64,000 nucleotides of DNA from Brevundimonas variabilis (GCF_014199945.1 NZ_JACHOR010000005.1:62001-126000), one strand, 5' to 3'. Numbered from the stretch's first letter, positions 46,511 to 56,161 are shown. Notes: generated from the sequence alone by a model not told the origin. Numbers and translations are program-made.

Positions 46511-47764
46511 ATGCAGAGTGAGAATTTCGACTTCGAGGTCGCCGGTGGCCGAGGCGTCCGGGCGCGGCTGGATCGGCCGGACGGTCAGGTCCGGGCCTGG
46601 GCGCTGTTTGCCCACTGTTTCACCTGCGGCAAGGACAATCTGGCCGCCACCCGGATCAGCCGGGCCCTGGCGGCCGAGGGGGTGGGCACCCTGCGGCTGG
46701 ACTTTGCCGGGATCGGCGAGGCCAGCGGCGAAACGACGCCCGCAGGGTTCAGCGTCGACGTCGGCGATCTGGTCGCGGCCGGGGCGCATATGGCGGCGCA
46801 GGGCTGCGCGCCGGGCCTGCTGGTCGGTCACAGTCTCGGCGGGGCCGCGGCCATTGCCGCAGCGGGCCAGATGCCGGGCATCCGTGCCGTGGCCACCGTC
46901 GGTGCCCCCTTTGACGTAGCCCATGTGCTCAAGCTGCTGGGCCCCGGCGTCGATGGCCTGCGGGACGGCGAGACCCATGCGGCCAGCGTGGGCGGCCGAC
47001 CGGTGTCGGTCGGACCCGGCTTTGCCGATGACCTGCGGATGCAGGATCAGGCCGCGCGGCTGGGGTCGTTGAAACGGGCCCTGCTGGTGCTGCATTCGCC
47101 CGTCGACGCCATTGTGGGCATCGAGGAAGCCGCCGGCATCTTCCAGGCCGCGCGCCATCCCAAGAGTTTCGTCTCGCTGGATACCGCCGACCACCTGCTG
47201 TCCGATCCACAGGATGCCGCCTATGCCGCCAGCGTCATCGCTGCCTGGGCCTCGCGCTATCTGGCGCCCATGACGACACCCGCGCCAGTCCCGGCCGAGG
47301 ACGGTGTCGTGCGGGTGGCCGAGACGGGGGCGGGCCAGTTCCAGGTCCGGGTCGAGGCGGGCGGGGCCATGCTGCTGGCGGACGAACCCGTTGCCGTGGG
47401 CGGGCTGGCGTCCGGTCCGACGCCCTATGATCTGGTCGCTGCCGGTCTCGGGGCCTGCACGGTCATGACCCTGCGCCTCTATGCCCAGCGCAAGGGGCTG
47501 CCGCTGGAGCGCGCCTCGGTGGAGGTCCGCCATGCCCGGGTCGCCGGCCAGACCCCGGCCGATGTGTTCGAGCGGGTCCTGACCCTGGAGGGGGCGCTGG
47601 ACCCCGAGCAGCGGGCGCGGATGCTGGAGATCGCCGACAAATGCCCGGTGCACCGGACGCTGGAGGGCGGGGCCACGGTCGTCACCCGCGCCGGCCCCGC
47701 ACTCGACGCTGCAAGCCCTTGCGAGCATTTCACCGACATGGAGGCCAGTTGCGAGGAGGAATAG
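46511..47764 (+). CDS. Fusion of alpha/beta hydrolase and OsmC-family domain
   Basis: 417 residues from ATG 46511 with GGGAG upstream. Residues 1-255 are a serine hydrolase-like fold (FAHCFTCGKDN, nucleophile elbow VGHSLGGAAA, acid in HSPVDAIVG, His in TADHLL). Residues about 275-400 are an OsmC/Ohr-like domain with its two redox cysteines in GLGACTVMTL and DKCPVHRTL. The final HFTDMEASCEEE adds another Cys. This known bifunctional layout suggests peroxide or organic hydroperoxide handling; substrate unknown. The TPP riboswitch lies just upstream but on the other strand. Confidence 0.9.
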   Translation: MQSENFDFEVAGGRGVRARLDRPDGQVRAWALFAHCFTCGKDNLAATRISRALAAEGVGTLRLDFAGIGEASGETTPAGFSVDVGDLVAAGAHMAAQGCAPGLLVGHSLGGAAAIAAAGQMPGIRAVATVGAPFDVAHVLKLLGPGVDGLRDGETHAASVGGRPVSVGPGFADDLRMQDQAARLGSLKRALLVLHSPVDAIVGIEEAAGIFQAARHPKSFVSLDTADHLLSDPQDAAYAASVIAAWASRYLAPMTTPAPVPAEDGVVRVAETGAGQFQVRVEAGGAMLLADEPVAVGGLASGPTPYDLVAAGLGACTVMTLRLYAQRKGLPLERASVEVRHARVAGQTPADVFERVLTLEGALDPEQRARMLEIADKCPVHRTLEGGATVVTRAGPALDAASPCEHFTDMEASCEEE

Positions 47765-47836
47765 GCTGATTGGGTACGTCGGGCTCGCGGCGACGCGAGG
47801 CGCGGGTTAAGGGTGGAAAAAACCGGAACCCAGCCC

Positions 47837-48835
47837 ATGCATCTCGCCCGCTTCCCCCGCATCCGACTGGCCCATCTGCCGACGCCGCTGGAGCCGCTGC
47901 CGCGCCTGTCGCAGGCGCTGGGGGTCGATCTGTGGATCAAGCGGGATGACTGCACGGGTCTGGCGGGCGGGGGCAACAAGACCCGCAAGCTCGAGTTCCT
48001 GCTGGGCGAGGCCTGGGAACAGGATTGCGACACCCTGGTCACCCAGGGGGCGGTGCAGTCCAACCATGTGCGCCAGACGGTGGCGGCGGCCGTGGCCAAT
48101 GGCATGGCCTGCGAGGTCATCCTCGAGGAGCGCACCGGGTCGAAGGCCGTCGACTATACCGAGAACGGCAATGTCCTGATGGACCGGCTGTTCGGGGCGG
48201 TGATCCGCCGGGTGCCGGGCGGCTCGGACATGCCGGCCGAGCTGGAGCGCACCGCCGAAGAGATCCAGGCGCGGGGCGGCCGGCCCTATATCATCCCGGG
48301 TGGCGGATCGAACGCGGTCGGGGCGCTGGGCTATGTCGACTGCGCGCGCGAGATCGTGGTCCAGGCTGATGATCTGGATCTGAAGATCGACCGGATCGTG
48401 ACGGCGACCGGCAGTGCCGGAACCCATGCCGGTCTCGTTGCCGGCCTGGCCGTGATGGGGGCGGACATCCCGGTGCTGGGCATCGGCGTCCGGGCCCCGA
48501 AGGAGAAGCAGGAAGCCAATGTGCTGAAGCTGGCGCGCGAGACGGCCGCCCTGCTGGGCCATCCGGACCGGATCCGCGACGACATGGTCGTGGCCGACTG
48601 CGACTATGTCGGGGAGGGCTACGGCCTGATCGACGGGGCCGTGATCGAGGCGCTGAAGCTTGCCGCCCGTACCGACGGCATCGTGCTGGACCCGGTCTAT
48701 ACCGGCAAGGCGATGAAGGGCCTCATCGCCCTGGCGCAGAAGGGCCAATTCCACGGCGAAACCGTCGTCTTCCTGCACACCGGCGGGGCCCAGGGCCTGT
48801 TCGGCTATCAGGGCGAGCTGGAAGGCACGCTTTAG
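47837..48835 (+). CDS. dcyD: D-cysteine desulfhydrase / ACC-deaminase-like PLP enzyme
   Basis: PLP enzyme of 332 residues from ATG 47837 (a GTG at 47813 would add eight residues). The Schiff-base lysine lies in GGGNKTRKLEFLL, the substrate-binding serine region is QGAVQSNHVRQTVAA, and IVTATGSAGTHAGL is the PLP-phosphate loop. Sequence and size fit DcyD, producing pyruvate, H2S and ammonia from D-cysteine; ACC deaminase activity needs extra residues I cannot verify. The stop overlaps that of the convergent membrane-protein gene (48832-48835). Confidence 0.85.
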   Translation: MHLARFPRIRLAHLPTPLEPLPRLSQALGVDLWIKRDDCTGLAGGGNKTRKLEFLLGEAWEQDCDTLVTQGAVQSNHVRQTVAAAVANGMACEVILEERTGSKAVDYTENGNVLMDRLFGAVIRRVPGGSDMPAELERTAEEIQARGGRPYIIPGGGSNAVGALGYVDCAREIVVQADDLDLKIDRIVTATGSAGTHAGLVAGLAVMGADIPVLGIGVRAPKEKQEANVLKLARETAALLGHPDRIRDDMVVADCDYVGEGYGLIDGAVIEALKLAARTDGIVLDPVYTGKAMKGLIALAQKGQFHGETVVFLHTGGAQGLFGYQGELEGTL

Positions 48836-49638
48836 GCGCCGGAACCCGGGCCCGGGGCGGGCGCGGGCGGTGGCCCGGGCGGGGGCGGGAAGTCGAGGGC
48901 GGCGACGGCGGCCCCCGACGTGCCCGCCACGACGGCATTGTACAGCAGGGTCCCGGCCGGCGACCAGGTGAGGGCCTCGATCGCGACGATCATCGCCACC
49001 TGGACTCCCAGGCCCCAGACCCAGGCCGGATGGATCCTGCGCGTTCTGAACCAGTCGACGGCCATGCCGATGACCGGAAACAGCAGGGTGACGACCGCCG
49101 TCGCCTCCCACGCCCACGGGACCAGCAGCGGCAGGGGCAGGAGGCGTCCGACGCCCGGCCCCAGCAGGATGGCCATGGCGGAATAGTGCAGGCGGCGATG
49201 CCAGTCCGTCGACCGGCGCAGCACGATGGCCGCGATCGTCAGGCCGACGAAGGTGACGAGCGACAGGGGATCGAAGACCAGGAACTGCAGGGGCCGGAAG
49301 AAGAAGGGGACACGACCCGCAGTGACCATGGCCTCGGTCACCATCCACCCCAGGACCAGCATGGGCCCCAGCCAGAGGGCGGCCAGCCATCCCAGTGGCC
49401 GGTGCCAGCGCACCTGACCCGTGAAGATGAGCAGGTTCTGGACGAGGAAGATCGCCAGCCATCCCATGAAGACCACGGCATGGGCATGCACCAGCAGCGG
49501 GGCCTCGAAGCTGGAACGCCCGGTCGCCAGCTGGACCGAAAAACCGGCCACCACGATCAGCACCATGGCGATGGCAAGGCCTGGAAAGACGCGGTCCCCG
49601 GCTGGTGCCCGCGTGAAACCTGTCCTCGATGCTGTCAT
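48832..49638 (-). CDS. Hypothetical multi-pass membrane protein
   Basis: About 268 residues from ATG 49638 (MTASRTGFTRAP), with GGGGG upstream. Seven hydrophobic helices are visible, the first at AIAMVLIVVAGFSVQLA. Histidines HAHAVVF and WHRPLG, WHRRLHYS lie at helix ends, a pattern seen in haem-binding or small cytochrome-like membrane proteins, but no family was recognised. The C-terminus is a Pro/Ala/Gly tail (PPPPGPPPAPAPGPGSG). It is convergent with dcyD. Confidence 0.75.
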   Translation of the reverse strand: MTASRTGFTRAPAGDRVFPGLAIAMVLIVVAGFSVQLATGRSSFEAPLLVHAHAVVFMGWLAIFLVQNLLIFTGQVRWHRPLGWLAALWLGPMLVLGWMVTEAMVTAGRVPFFFRPLQFLVFDPLSLVTFVGLTIAAIVLRRSTDWHRRLHYSAMAILLGPGVGRLLPLPLLVPWAWEATAVVTLLFPVIGMAVDWFRTRRIHPAWVWGLGVQVAMIVAIEALTWSPAGTLLYNAVVAGTSGAAVAALDFPPPPGPPPAPAPGPGSGA

Positions 49639-49899
49639 GACCATCCCCCGATGCCCGTGCGAGGACCATATCTCCGGCGACGCGGATTGCAAATTCGCAT
49701 AGCAGTGAGATGCGAATGCTCTCGGAGGGGCTTGCGAGTGGTCTGGCGATGCGAGGCGGGTCCGGGAGGTCGCGCTGGCGCTTTCGCGGTTTCGCGCTAA
49801 CAGAGGATAAGGCGACCGGACTGGACCTTGGGGTCAGTCGGGCGCGCAGGATCCGGTCCCGGGCATCGGGACCACTGGGACGAGGAAGGCGACGGCGCG

Positions 49900-50568
49900 A
49901 TGAAGACTCTGGGTGTGCTGGGCGGCATGGGGCCCGCCGCGACGGTGGCGTTTCTGGCGCAACTGCAGGCGCTGACGCCCGCAGAGGGCGACGCCGATCA
50001 CATCCGCGTGGTGATGGACCTGAACCCGCAGGTCCCGGACCGGAACAAGACGCCGAAGAAGGCCGAGGCCGTGCTGGGCGAGATGGCCGAACAGCTGAAG
50101 ACCATGGGGGCCGAGGTCCTGGCCATGCCCTGCAATACCGCCCACGCCCAGGCGGCGGGTATCCGAAGGGCCGGCCTGCCGTTCATCGACATGATCGCCG
50201 AGACCACGGCTACGGCCAGGGCGACGGGGGCCGAATGGGTCGGGGTTCTGGCCACGCCGGGTGGGGAGGCCCTGTATCGCACAGCCCTTCGCCAGCACGG
50301 CCTTTCGCTGATGACGCTGGACGGCGCCGACCGCGATGTCTTCATGGACCTGGTCTATGGCGTGAAGCGGGGCGACACCGGGGACCGGGCCCGGGCCGAG
50401 ATGCGACGGCTGGCTGCCCTGCTGGCCAACGGCGGCGCCGGGGCGATCATCGCCGGCTGCACCGAAGTGCCCCTGCTGCTCGGTCAGGCGGAGGTCGATG
50501 TGACCCTTGTCGACTCCGCCGAAGTGCTGGCCAGAGCGTGCGTGGCGGCGTGTCTGGCAGACGTCTGA
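49900..50568 (+). CDS. Aspartate/glutamate racemase family protein
   Basis: Cofactor-independent racemase of 222 residues. The N-terminus KTLGVLGGMGPAATVAFL and the two catalytic cysteines in MPCNTAHAQ and AGCTEVPLLL identify the Asp/Glu racemase family, of the YgeA/RacD kind rather than MurI. It may supply D-Asp or act on other amino acids. Upstream 260 bases (49639-49899) to the divergent membrane gene show no recognisable site. Confidence 0.92.
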   Translation: MKTLGVLGGMGPAATVAFLAQLQALTPAEGDADHIRVVMDLNPQVPDRNKTPKKAEAVLGEMAEQLKTMGAEVLAMPCNTAHAQAAGIRRAGLPFIDMIAETTATARATGAEWVGVLATPGGEALYRTALRQHGLSLMTLDGADRDVFMDLVYGVKRGDTGDRARAEMRRLAALLANGGAGAIIAGCTEVPLLLGQAEVDVTLVDSAEVLARACVAACLADV

Positions 50569-50717
50569 CCAGCCATCGGCTCACGGACGATCTTGCGCGA
50601 ATCCGTCGTCCAAACATCCGAAATTGATCATCAAACGGTAAGGGTCCCTACACCGTATTCGGCCGTCGCTCGGATATCCCTGTGCTCCTGAGGAAGTTCA
50701 TTTCATGAGGGGACATC

Positions 50718-53177
50718 ATGTACGATCTGGAACCGACCGGCCGCCACTCTGACGGCGATATCGACGTCAATCCGTCCACCCAGCCGACCTTTGGCGACGT
50801 TCTGGAGATGCGGAACTCGCGCCGCCAGATGCTCGGCGGCATGACGGCCGTCGCGGCCCTGTTCGGCGTCGGTGCCTGTTCCGACAGCGGTGGCATCACC
50901 GGCACGGAAGTCACCGTCTCGGCCGGTGCGGCCGCTGCGACCACCGCCGGCAAGGTTGTCACCCTGACGGGAACGGCGACCGGCGCAACGGCCGTCCTCT
51001 GGATCCAGACCGGCGGCCCGGCGGTCACCCTGACCAATGCCTCTTCGAACACGGCGACCTTCATCGCGCCCAGCGTGGCGACCTCGACGCCGCTGACCTT
51101 CCGCTTCACGGCCACGGGCGCGACCCAGGGCACAACGGGCGACGAAACGGTCGTGACCGTCGGACCGGCCGTGCTGGGTTTCACCGCCATTCCCAAGAAC
51201 CAGCTCGACGTCGTGACCGTGCCTACGGGCTATACGGTCACCGTGCTGTACCGCCTGGGTGATCCGCTGACGGCGACCACCCCTGTTTATGCCAACAATG
51301 GCACCGACACGAATTTCGCCAACCGGGTCGGGGATCACCACGACGGGATGAGCTATTTCGGCCTGTCGGCGACCGCCAACACACGCGACGACAGCAACTC
51401 GACCCGCGGCCTGCTGGTGATGAACCACGAGAACATCACCGAGACCTATCTTCATGTGAACGGCCAGACGCCGGGCGCGAACCGGGTCGAGGGTGAGGCG
51501 CTGAAGGAAATCGAATGCCACGGCGTCTCGGTGGTCGAGGTCCTGCGCGGCACGAACGGCTGGAACTACGTCCAGAACTCGACCTTCAACCGCCGGATCA
51601 CGCCGAACACGCCGATCGACATCTCCGGTCCGGCGCGTGGGGCTCCGCTGCTGCGCACGGTCTATTCGCCGACTGGCGTGGCCGCCCGCGGCACGATCAA
51701 CAACTGCGCCAACGGCTATGCTCCCTGGGGCAGCTATCTGACCTGCGAAGAGAACTGGGCCGGTTACTTCCGCCGGCCGACCAGCGACAACGTGAACCGC
51801 CCGGCCAAGGAAGCGGCTGCCCTGGCGCGCTATGGCGTCACCAGCACCACCGGGGCGTACAGCTGGTCCTCGGTGATCCCGACGACGCCCGGCGATTTCC
51901 GTTTCGCCAAATGGAATGCGACCGCGGTCGCCGGCCAGCCGGCCGACGGGACGGGCGACTATCGCCATGAAGCCAACCAGTATGGCTGGGTCGTCGAGAT
52001 CGACCCGTTCAACCCGGCCTCGACGCCGCGCAAGCGCACGGCCCTGGGCCGGATGGGGCATGAAGGCGCCTGGCCCTCGAACTTCGTGGCCGGTCAACCG
52101 CCGGTGTTCTACATGGGCGACGACAGCCGCAACGAGTATTTCTACAAATTCGTCTCGGCCACGGCCTGGAACCCGGCAGACGCCCAGGCCACGGATCGTC
52201 TGGCGATCGGCGACAAGTATCTGGACAACGGTACCCTCTATGTGGCGCGCTTCGATGCCAACGGGACGGGAGCCTGGCTGCCGCTTGTCTTCGGCCAGGG
52301 TCCGCTGACCGCCGCCAATGTGGCCTATCCCTTCACCAGCCAGGCGGAAGTCCTGATCAACACCCGCGGAGCTGCCGATGCCGTCGGTGCCACGCGGATG
52401 GACCGTCCGGAATGGGCTGCAGTGAACCCGGTGAACGGCGAGGTCTATCTGACCCTGACCAACACCGCCGCAGCCCAGCGTCCGCTCAGCGCGACCGATG
52501 CCGCCAACCCGCGTCACTACAACGACCCGCGGACCAACGGTACGGCCCAGCGCGGCAATCCGAACGGACACATCATCCGCCTGCGCGAGACCGGCAACCG
52601 GGCCGATGCGACGACCTTCGTCTGGGACAACTATGTGTTCGGATCGGATTCGACGCTCGACGCGACCAACATCAACCTGTCGGGCCTCGATGCCTCCAAC
52701 GACTTCTCCAGCCCGGATGGTCTGTGGTTCGGCCGGGCCTCGAATGCCACGGGGCTGGTCAATCCCCTGCTCTGGATCCAGACCGATGATGGCTCCTTCA
52801 CCGACGTGACCAACAACCAGATGCTGGCCGCCATGCCGGGCGTGGTCGGCGACGGCGCGGTCAAGACCATCACCAACACGGACGCAACGGGTGCCACGCG
52901 CACCCAGGCCACGCCGGTCGGTCGTGCGCCGGGGATGCAGCTGCGTCGCTTCCTCGTCGGGCCGAACGGCTGCGAGATCACCGGCGTCGACACCACGCCG
53001 GACGGCCGGACCATGTTCGTCAACATCCAGCATCCGGGCGAAAACGTTGGCGCGACCATCCCGGCGACGTTCCAGTCCAACTGGCCGGCGTCGCAGACCG
53101 GCCCGGCCCCGACCTCGCGCCCCCGCTCGGCGACGATCGTCATCACCAAGAACGATGGCGGCGTGATCGGGCTCTAG
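50718..53177 (+). CDS. PhoX-like (DUF839) exported protein with Ig-like insert
   Basis: 819 residues. A twin-arginine signal (SRRQMLGGMTAVAALFGVGAC) lies at residues 33-55. A small beta domain with a VTLTGTATGATAVLWIQTGG pattern (about 65-150) looks like an Ig/PKD-type module. The catalytic PhoX/DUF839 domain follows (TYLHVNGQ, GYAPWGSYLTCEENWAGYF, DDSRNEYFYKFVS, RMDRPEWAAVNPVNGEVYLT, DGLWFGRA). PhoX enzymes are Ca/Fe-dependent phosphatases; acidic residues of that site seem present but were not all checked. No Pho box was seen upstream. A terminator follows. Confidence 0.88.
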   Translation: MYDLEPTGRHSDGDIDVNPSTQPTFGDVLEMRNSRRQMLGGMTAVAALFGVGACSDSGGITGTEVTVSAGAAAATTAGKVVTLTGTATGATAVLWIQTGGPAVTLTNASSNTATFIAPSVATSTPLTFRFTATGATQGTTGDETVVTVGPAVLGFTAIPKNQLDVVTVPTGYTVTVLYRLGDPLTATTPVYANNGTDTNFANRVGDHHDGMSYFGLSATANTRDDSNSTRGLLVMNHENITETYLHVNGQTPGANRVEGEALKEIECHGVSVVEVLRGTNGWNYVQNSTFNRRITPNTPIDISGPARGAPLLRTVYSPTGVAARGTINNCANGYAPWGSYLTCEENWAGYFRRPTSDNVNRPAKEAAALARYGVTSTTGAYSWSSVIPTTPGDFRFAKWNATAVAGQPADGTGDYRHEANQYGWVVEIDPFNPASTPRKRTALGRMGHEGAWPSNFVAGQPPVFYMGDDSRNEYFYKFVSATAWNPADAQATDRLAIGDKYLDNGTLYVARFDANGTGAWLPLVFGQGPLTAANVAYPFTSQAEVLINTRGAADAVGATRMDRPEWAAVNPVNGEVYLTLTNTAAAQRPLSATDAANPRHYNDPRTNGTAQRGNPNGHIIRLRETGNRADATTFVWDNYVFGSDSTLDATNINLSGLDASNDFSSPDGLWFGRASNATGLVNPLLWIQTDDGSFTDVTNNQMLAAMPGVVGDGAVKTITNTDATGATRTQATPVGRAPGMQLRRFLVGPNGCEITGVDTTPDGRTMFVNIQHPGENVGATIPATFQSNWPASQTGPAPTSRPRSATIVITKNDGGVIGL

Positions 53178-53201
53178 ATCAGGTTGCCGCTTTGCCGACG
53201 A

Positions 53202-53231
53202 CGCCCGGACCCCGCAGGTCCGGGCGTTTTC
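53202..53231 (+). terminator. Rho-independent terminator of the PhoX-like gene
   Basis: CGCCCGGACC (53202-53211) pairs perfectly with GGTCCGGGCG (53217-53226) around CCGCA, followed by TTTTCGTTT. Confidence 0.93.
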
Positions 53232-53269
53232 GTTTGCGCGATCCGCGTATTGCCGTCGATAAGACGCGA

Positions 53270-54217
53270 ATGATGCGTCAGTGTGTGATTATCGATTGCG
53301 ACCCGGGCGTGGACGATGCCGTGGCCCTGCTTCTGGCCCTCGCTGCGCCGGAACTGGATGTCCTGGCCATCACCACGGTGGCGGGAAATGCGCCGCTGAA
53401 GAAGACGACGCGCAACGCCCTGATGCTGCGCCAGATCGCGGGTCGCGAGGATGTGCCGGTCGTGCCGGGCGTGGATCGGCCGCTCCGTCGCAAGCCGTCC
53501 GGTGCCAGCGAATTCCATGGTGAGGAGGGGCTGGGCTATATGGCCGCCTTCGCCGCAGCGAAGGGTGTCGCCGACGGCCATGGCGTTGACGCGATCATCG
53601 ACCGGGTCATGGCCCGGCCCGAGCAGTCGGTCGCCCTGGTTGTCCTTGGCCCGATGACCAATCTGGCCATGGCGCTCCGGAAGGCTCCGATGATCGCGGC
53701 CAGGCTTGGGCCAGTGGTGGTCATGGGTGGGGCGCGGTCGGAAGGCGGCAACATCACCGCCTCGGCCGAGTACAATGTCTGGGCCGACCCCGAGGCCGCC
53801 GACGAGGTGCTGAGAAGTGCCTGCGACGTCGTGATGATCGGTCTGGATGCCACCCATCAGGTCCGCGCAAGCGAGGATCATATCGCAGCCCTGGCGCGGC
53901 TGGGGACTCCGGCAGGCGATGTGGCCGCTGCGATGCTGAGGTTTTCGCAGGATGTCGAACGCCGGATCGTGGGTGGCGACGCACCGCCCGTTCATGATCC
54001 TTGTCCGGTGGCATGGTTGATGGATCCGGGCCTGTTCAATCTCAGACCCTGCCGGATCGAGGTCGAGACAGGCTCCGAGCTGACACGGGGGCATACGTCC
54101 GTGGAATTTCGCGTCGACCCGGCCACGGCGCGCCATCGCTGGGCAACATCGGCGGACGCCGAGGGGGTCTTCTCACTGATCACAGACCGTCTGCAACAGG
54201 GACCGTCGCTGGCATGA
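53270..54217 (+). CDS. Inosine-uridine-type nucleoside hydrolase
   Basis: Cleaves the N-glycosidic bond of ribonucleosides. 315 residues from the ATG at 53270 (a second ATG follows). The calcium-binding motif DCDPGVDDAVALLLAL is at the N-terminus, and EYNVWADPEAA plus VHDPCPVAWLMDPGLF are the other active-site segments of the family. It overlaps the ribokinase gene by four bases (ATGA at 54214), so the ribose released can be phosphorylated at once. Cytoplasmic. Confidence 0.93.
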   Translation: MMRQCVIIDCDPGVDDAVALLLALAAPELDVLAITTVAGNAPLKKTTRNALMLRQIAGREDVPVVPGVDRPLRRKPSGASEFHGEEGLGYMAAFAAAKGVADGHGVDAIIDRVMARPEQSVALVVLGPMTNLAMALRKAPMIAARLGPVVVMGGARSEGGNITASAEYNVWADPEAADEVLRSACDVVMIGLDATHQVRASEDHIAALARLGTPAGDVAAAMLRFSQDVERRIVGGDAPPVHDPCPVAWLMDPGLFNLRPCRIEVETGSELTRGHTSVEFRVDPATARHRWATSADAEGVFSLITDRLQQGPSLA

Positions 54218-55065
54218 GACTGACGGTCGTGGGGTCCATCAATCTTGATCTGGTGGCGGTGGCATCGCACCTGCCCGGACCCGGTGAAACGGTCAGCGGC
54301 GCAACCCTGTCGCGCCATCCGGGCGGCAAGGGTGCCAATCAGGCGCTGGCCGCCGCAAGGCTGGGGGCCGAGGTCTGTCTGGCGGGCCGGGTCGGGGACG
54401 ATGTCATGGCCGACGAGGCCCTGGCTCTGCTGGAGGAATTCGGCGTCGATCTGTCCGGCGTCATCACCGACAAGGCCGCACCCACCGGCGTGGCCCTGAT
54501 CGCTGTCGATCCAGCGGGCGAGAACCAGATCGTCGTGGCCCCCGGAGCCAATCATGAGGTGACGCTGGAAGACCTGCCGGCAAGGATCGATGCGCCGCTG
54601 ATCGTCCAGCTGGAACTGCCCGTCGCGACGGTGGAGGCGGCGGTGGGACGGTCGACGGGGTTTGTCTGCGCCAACCTGGCTCCGGCGGCTCCGGTATCGG
54701 ATCAACTGCTTCGACGGGCCGACCTGATCGTCGTCAACGAGACCGAAGCGGCCTTCTATGGAGACCTGCTCCATCACGGGGGCGGGTGGGTGGCCATAAC
54801 CCGGGGTGCCAGGGGCGCGGCCCTCTATCGCAGAGGCGGCGTCATCGCGGTAGCAGAGCCGCCAGCGGTCGAGGCGGTCGATGCGACCGGGGCGGGGGAT
54901 GCCTTTGTCGGGGCCATCACCGTGGCCTTGCTGGAGGGGATGTCCGGAGAGGCCGCGCTTCGCTTTGCCTGTGCCGCGGGCGCTCTGGCGGCAACCCGAG
55001 CGGGTGCCCAGCCCTCGCTGCCCAGCCGGGCCGACGTCGAGGCGATCCTGGCCGGTCAGCCCTGA
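54214..55065 (+). CDS. rbsK: Ribokinase
   Basis: PfkB-family sugar kinase of 283 residues that makes ribose 5-phosphate. The N-terminal PfkB signature is GSINLDLVAVASHLPGPGE with the GGKGANQALAAARLGA sugar-binding block; the C-terminal signature DATGAGDAFVGAITVALLEG carries the catalytic Asp. It is coupled to the nucleoside hydrolase upstream, which supports nucleoside salvage as its role. It converges with the TadE-like gene, whose stop is at 55086. Confidence 0.92.
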   Translation: MRLTVVGSINLDLVAVASHLPGPGETVSGATLSRHPGGKGANQALAAARLGAEVCLAGRVGDDVMADEALALLEEFGVDLSGVITDKAAPTGVALIAVDPAGENQIVVAPGANHEVTLEDLPARIDAPLIVQLELPVATVEAAVGRSTGFVCANLAPAAPVSDQLLRRADLIVVNETEAAFYGDLLHHGGGWVAITRGARGAALYRRGGVIAVAEPPAVEAVDATGAGDAFVGAITVALLEGMSGEAALRFACAAGALAATRAGAQPSLPSRADVEAILAGQP

Positions 55066-55085
55066 TCGCAGACGACGACGCGCGC

Positions 55086-55637
55086 TCAGCAGTCGGGGCA
55101 GTTCACCTTCTGGACCGCGCGCGGGCGCAGGTAATGTTTCTGGTTGAACGTGATCCCTGCCGGCACGAGGTAGTCCACGGGGGAGTCATATTCATAGATG
55201 GCCTCACTGATGACGAGGCTTTCCCCATCCTCGATGAGGTCCGGGGGAATGGTCACGGTCGCGCCCTCTGCGAGCGGGCTCATGCCGCGGCCCTTGCTCC
55301 AGTCCACCGTGATGGTGTCATTGACGTTGCGGGTGACGCTGGTGATCCGCAGATCCAGGCTGTCCGCCGCGAACGGCTTCAGGATGAGGTTGCCGATGGC
55401 GAACATGTCATCGACCTGTTCCGATGTCACATCGGTCGTCGACTGGGACACGAGGTCCCCCACCATGGCGGCAGCATGGCCCATGCGTTTCTGCGCCATA
55501 TAGCCCTGGCAGAACTCCGCCAGGCCAAAATAGAAGAAGATCATGATCGGCGCGATCAGGGCGAATTCCACCGCGGAGACGCCGCGCTGGTCGTCCATCA
55601 GTCGACGCAGGGGATCTTTACGTCCGAAGAGGCGCAT
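55086..55637 (-). CDS. TadE/TadG-like pilus assembly protein (second of pair)
   Basis: 183 residues. The N-terminus has a prepilin-like segment, DDQRGVSAVEFALIAPIMIFFYF, with one transmembrane helix followed by a periplasmic domain. This is the TadE-like pseudopilin layout: Gly before the cleavage, then SAVEF. It begins one base inside the preceding gene's stop (TGATG), so translation is coupled. Part of the leftward pilus set; terminates facing the ribokinase gene. TadE versus TadF cannot be settled here. Confidence 0.87.
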   Translation of the reverse strand: MRLFGRKDPLRRLMDDQRGVSAVEFALIAPIMIFFYFGLAEFCQGYMAQKRMGHAAAMVGDLVSQSTTDVTSEQVDDMFAIGNLILKPFAADSLDLRITSVTRNVNDTITVDWSKGRGMSPLAEGATVTIPPDLIEDGESLVISEAIYEYDSPVDYLVPAGITFNQKHYLRPRAVQKVNCPDC

Positions 55638-56158
55638 CAGTAGGGCTCGTTCCGGAATGTCGTCGTCGCGGTCATGACCATTTCGCCATTGCCGAGCCGC
55701 GAAAGGCCCTCGCTCAGGAAGGGCGTGATGAGGGGCTGTTCATACCAGACGCGCACCAGGATCAGACTGCCGGGCTGTCCGGTCTGGAAAACGAGTTCGC
55801 TGTCGTCGAACGTCTCTCCGTCCGCCATGGGATCCGGCGGATTGACGTCGCGGAACTGATCGATGACGCGGACGTCGATGGTCGTGCGATTTGTGCAGTC
55901 GTTCGCCAGCAGGCTCATCCGCTCGCAAACCTCGTCCTTGAAGGTCTGGGCCGACATGGCGCTCGCCTGGGCCTGGCCCGTGCGGACCAGACGACCGGTT
56001 TCCTGCACCGCATTCTCCATCGTGGAGTCGGTCACAAACACCAGACCCAGCTCAAGGATGGCGAAAAGCATGAAGAAGAAGGGGGCGGCGACCATGGCAA
56101 ACTCTACGGCTGCCTGGCCGTCGCGCTGAGCTTTCCTGTTCGAGGGGCGCCGGGTCAT
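55637..56158 (-). CDS. TadE-like pilus assembly protein (first of pair)
   Basis: 173 residues. The N-terminal segment DGQAAVEFAMVAAPFFFMLFAILELGLV is the TadE prepilin-like helix, with cleavage expected near GQ/AAVEF. The periplasmic part contains four cysteines or fewer (CERMSLLANDC). It lies three bases downstream of the secretin N-domain gene and overlaps the next TadE-like gene. The two TadE-like proteins probably form minor pseudopilins of the Flp pilus made by the rightward operon. Confidence 0.88.
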   Translation of the reverse strand: MTRRPSNRKAQRDGQAAVEFAMVAAPFFFMLFAILELGLVFVTDSTMENAVQETGRLVRTGQAQASAMSAQTFKDEVCERMSLLANDCTNRTTIDVRVIDQFRDVNPPDPMADGETFDDSELVFQTGQPGSLILVRVWYEQPLITPFLSEGLSRLGNGEMVMTATTTFRNEPY

Positions 56159-56161
56159 GGT

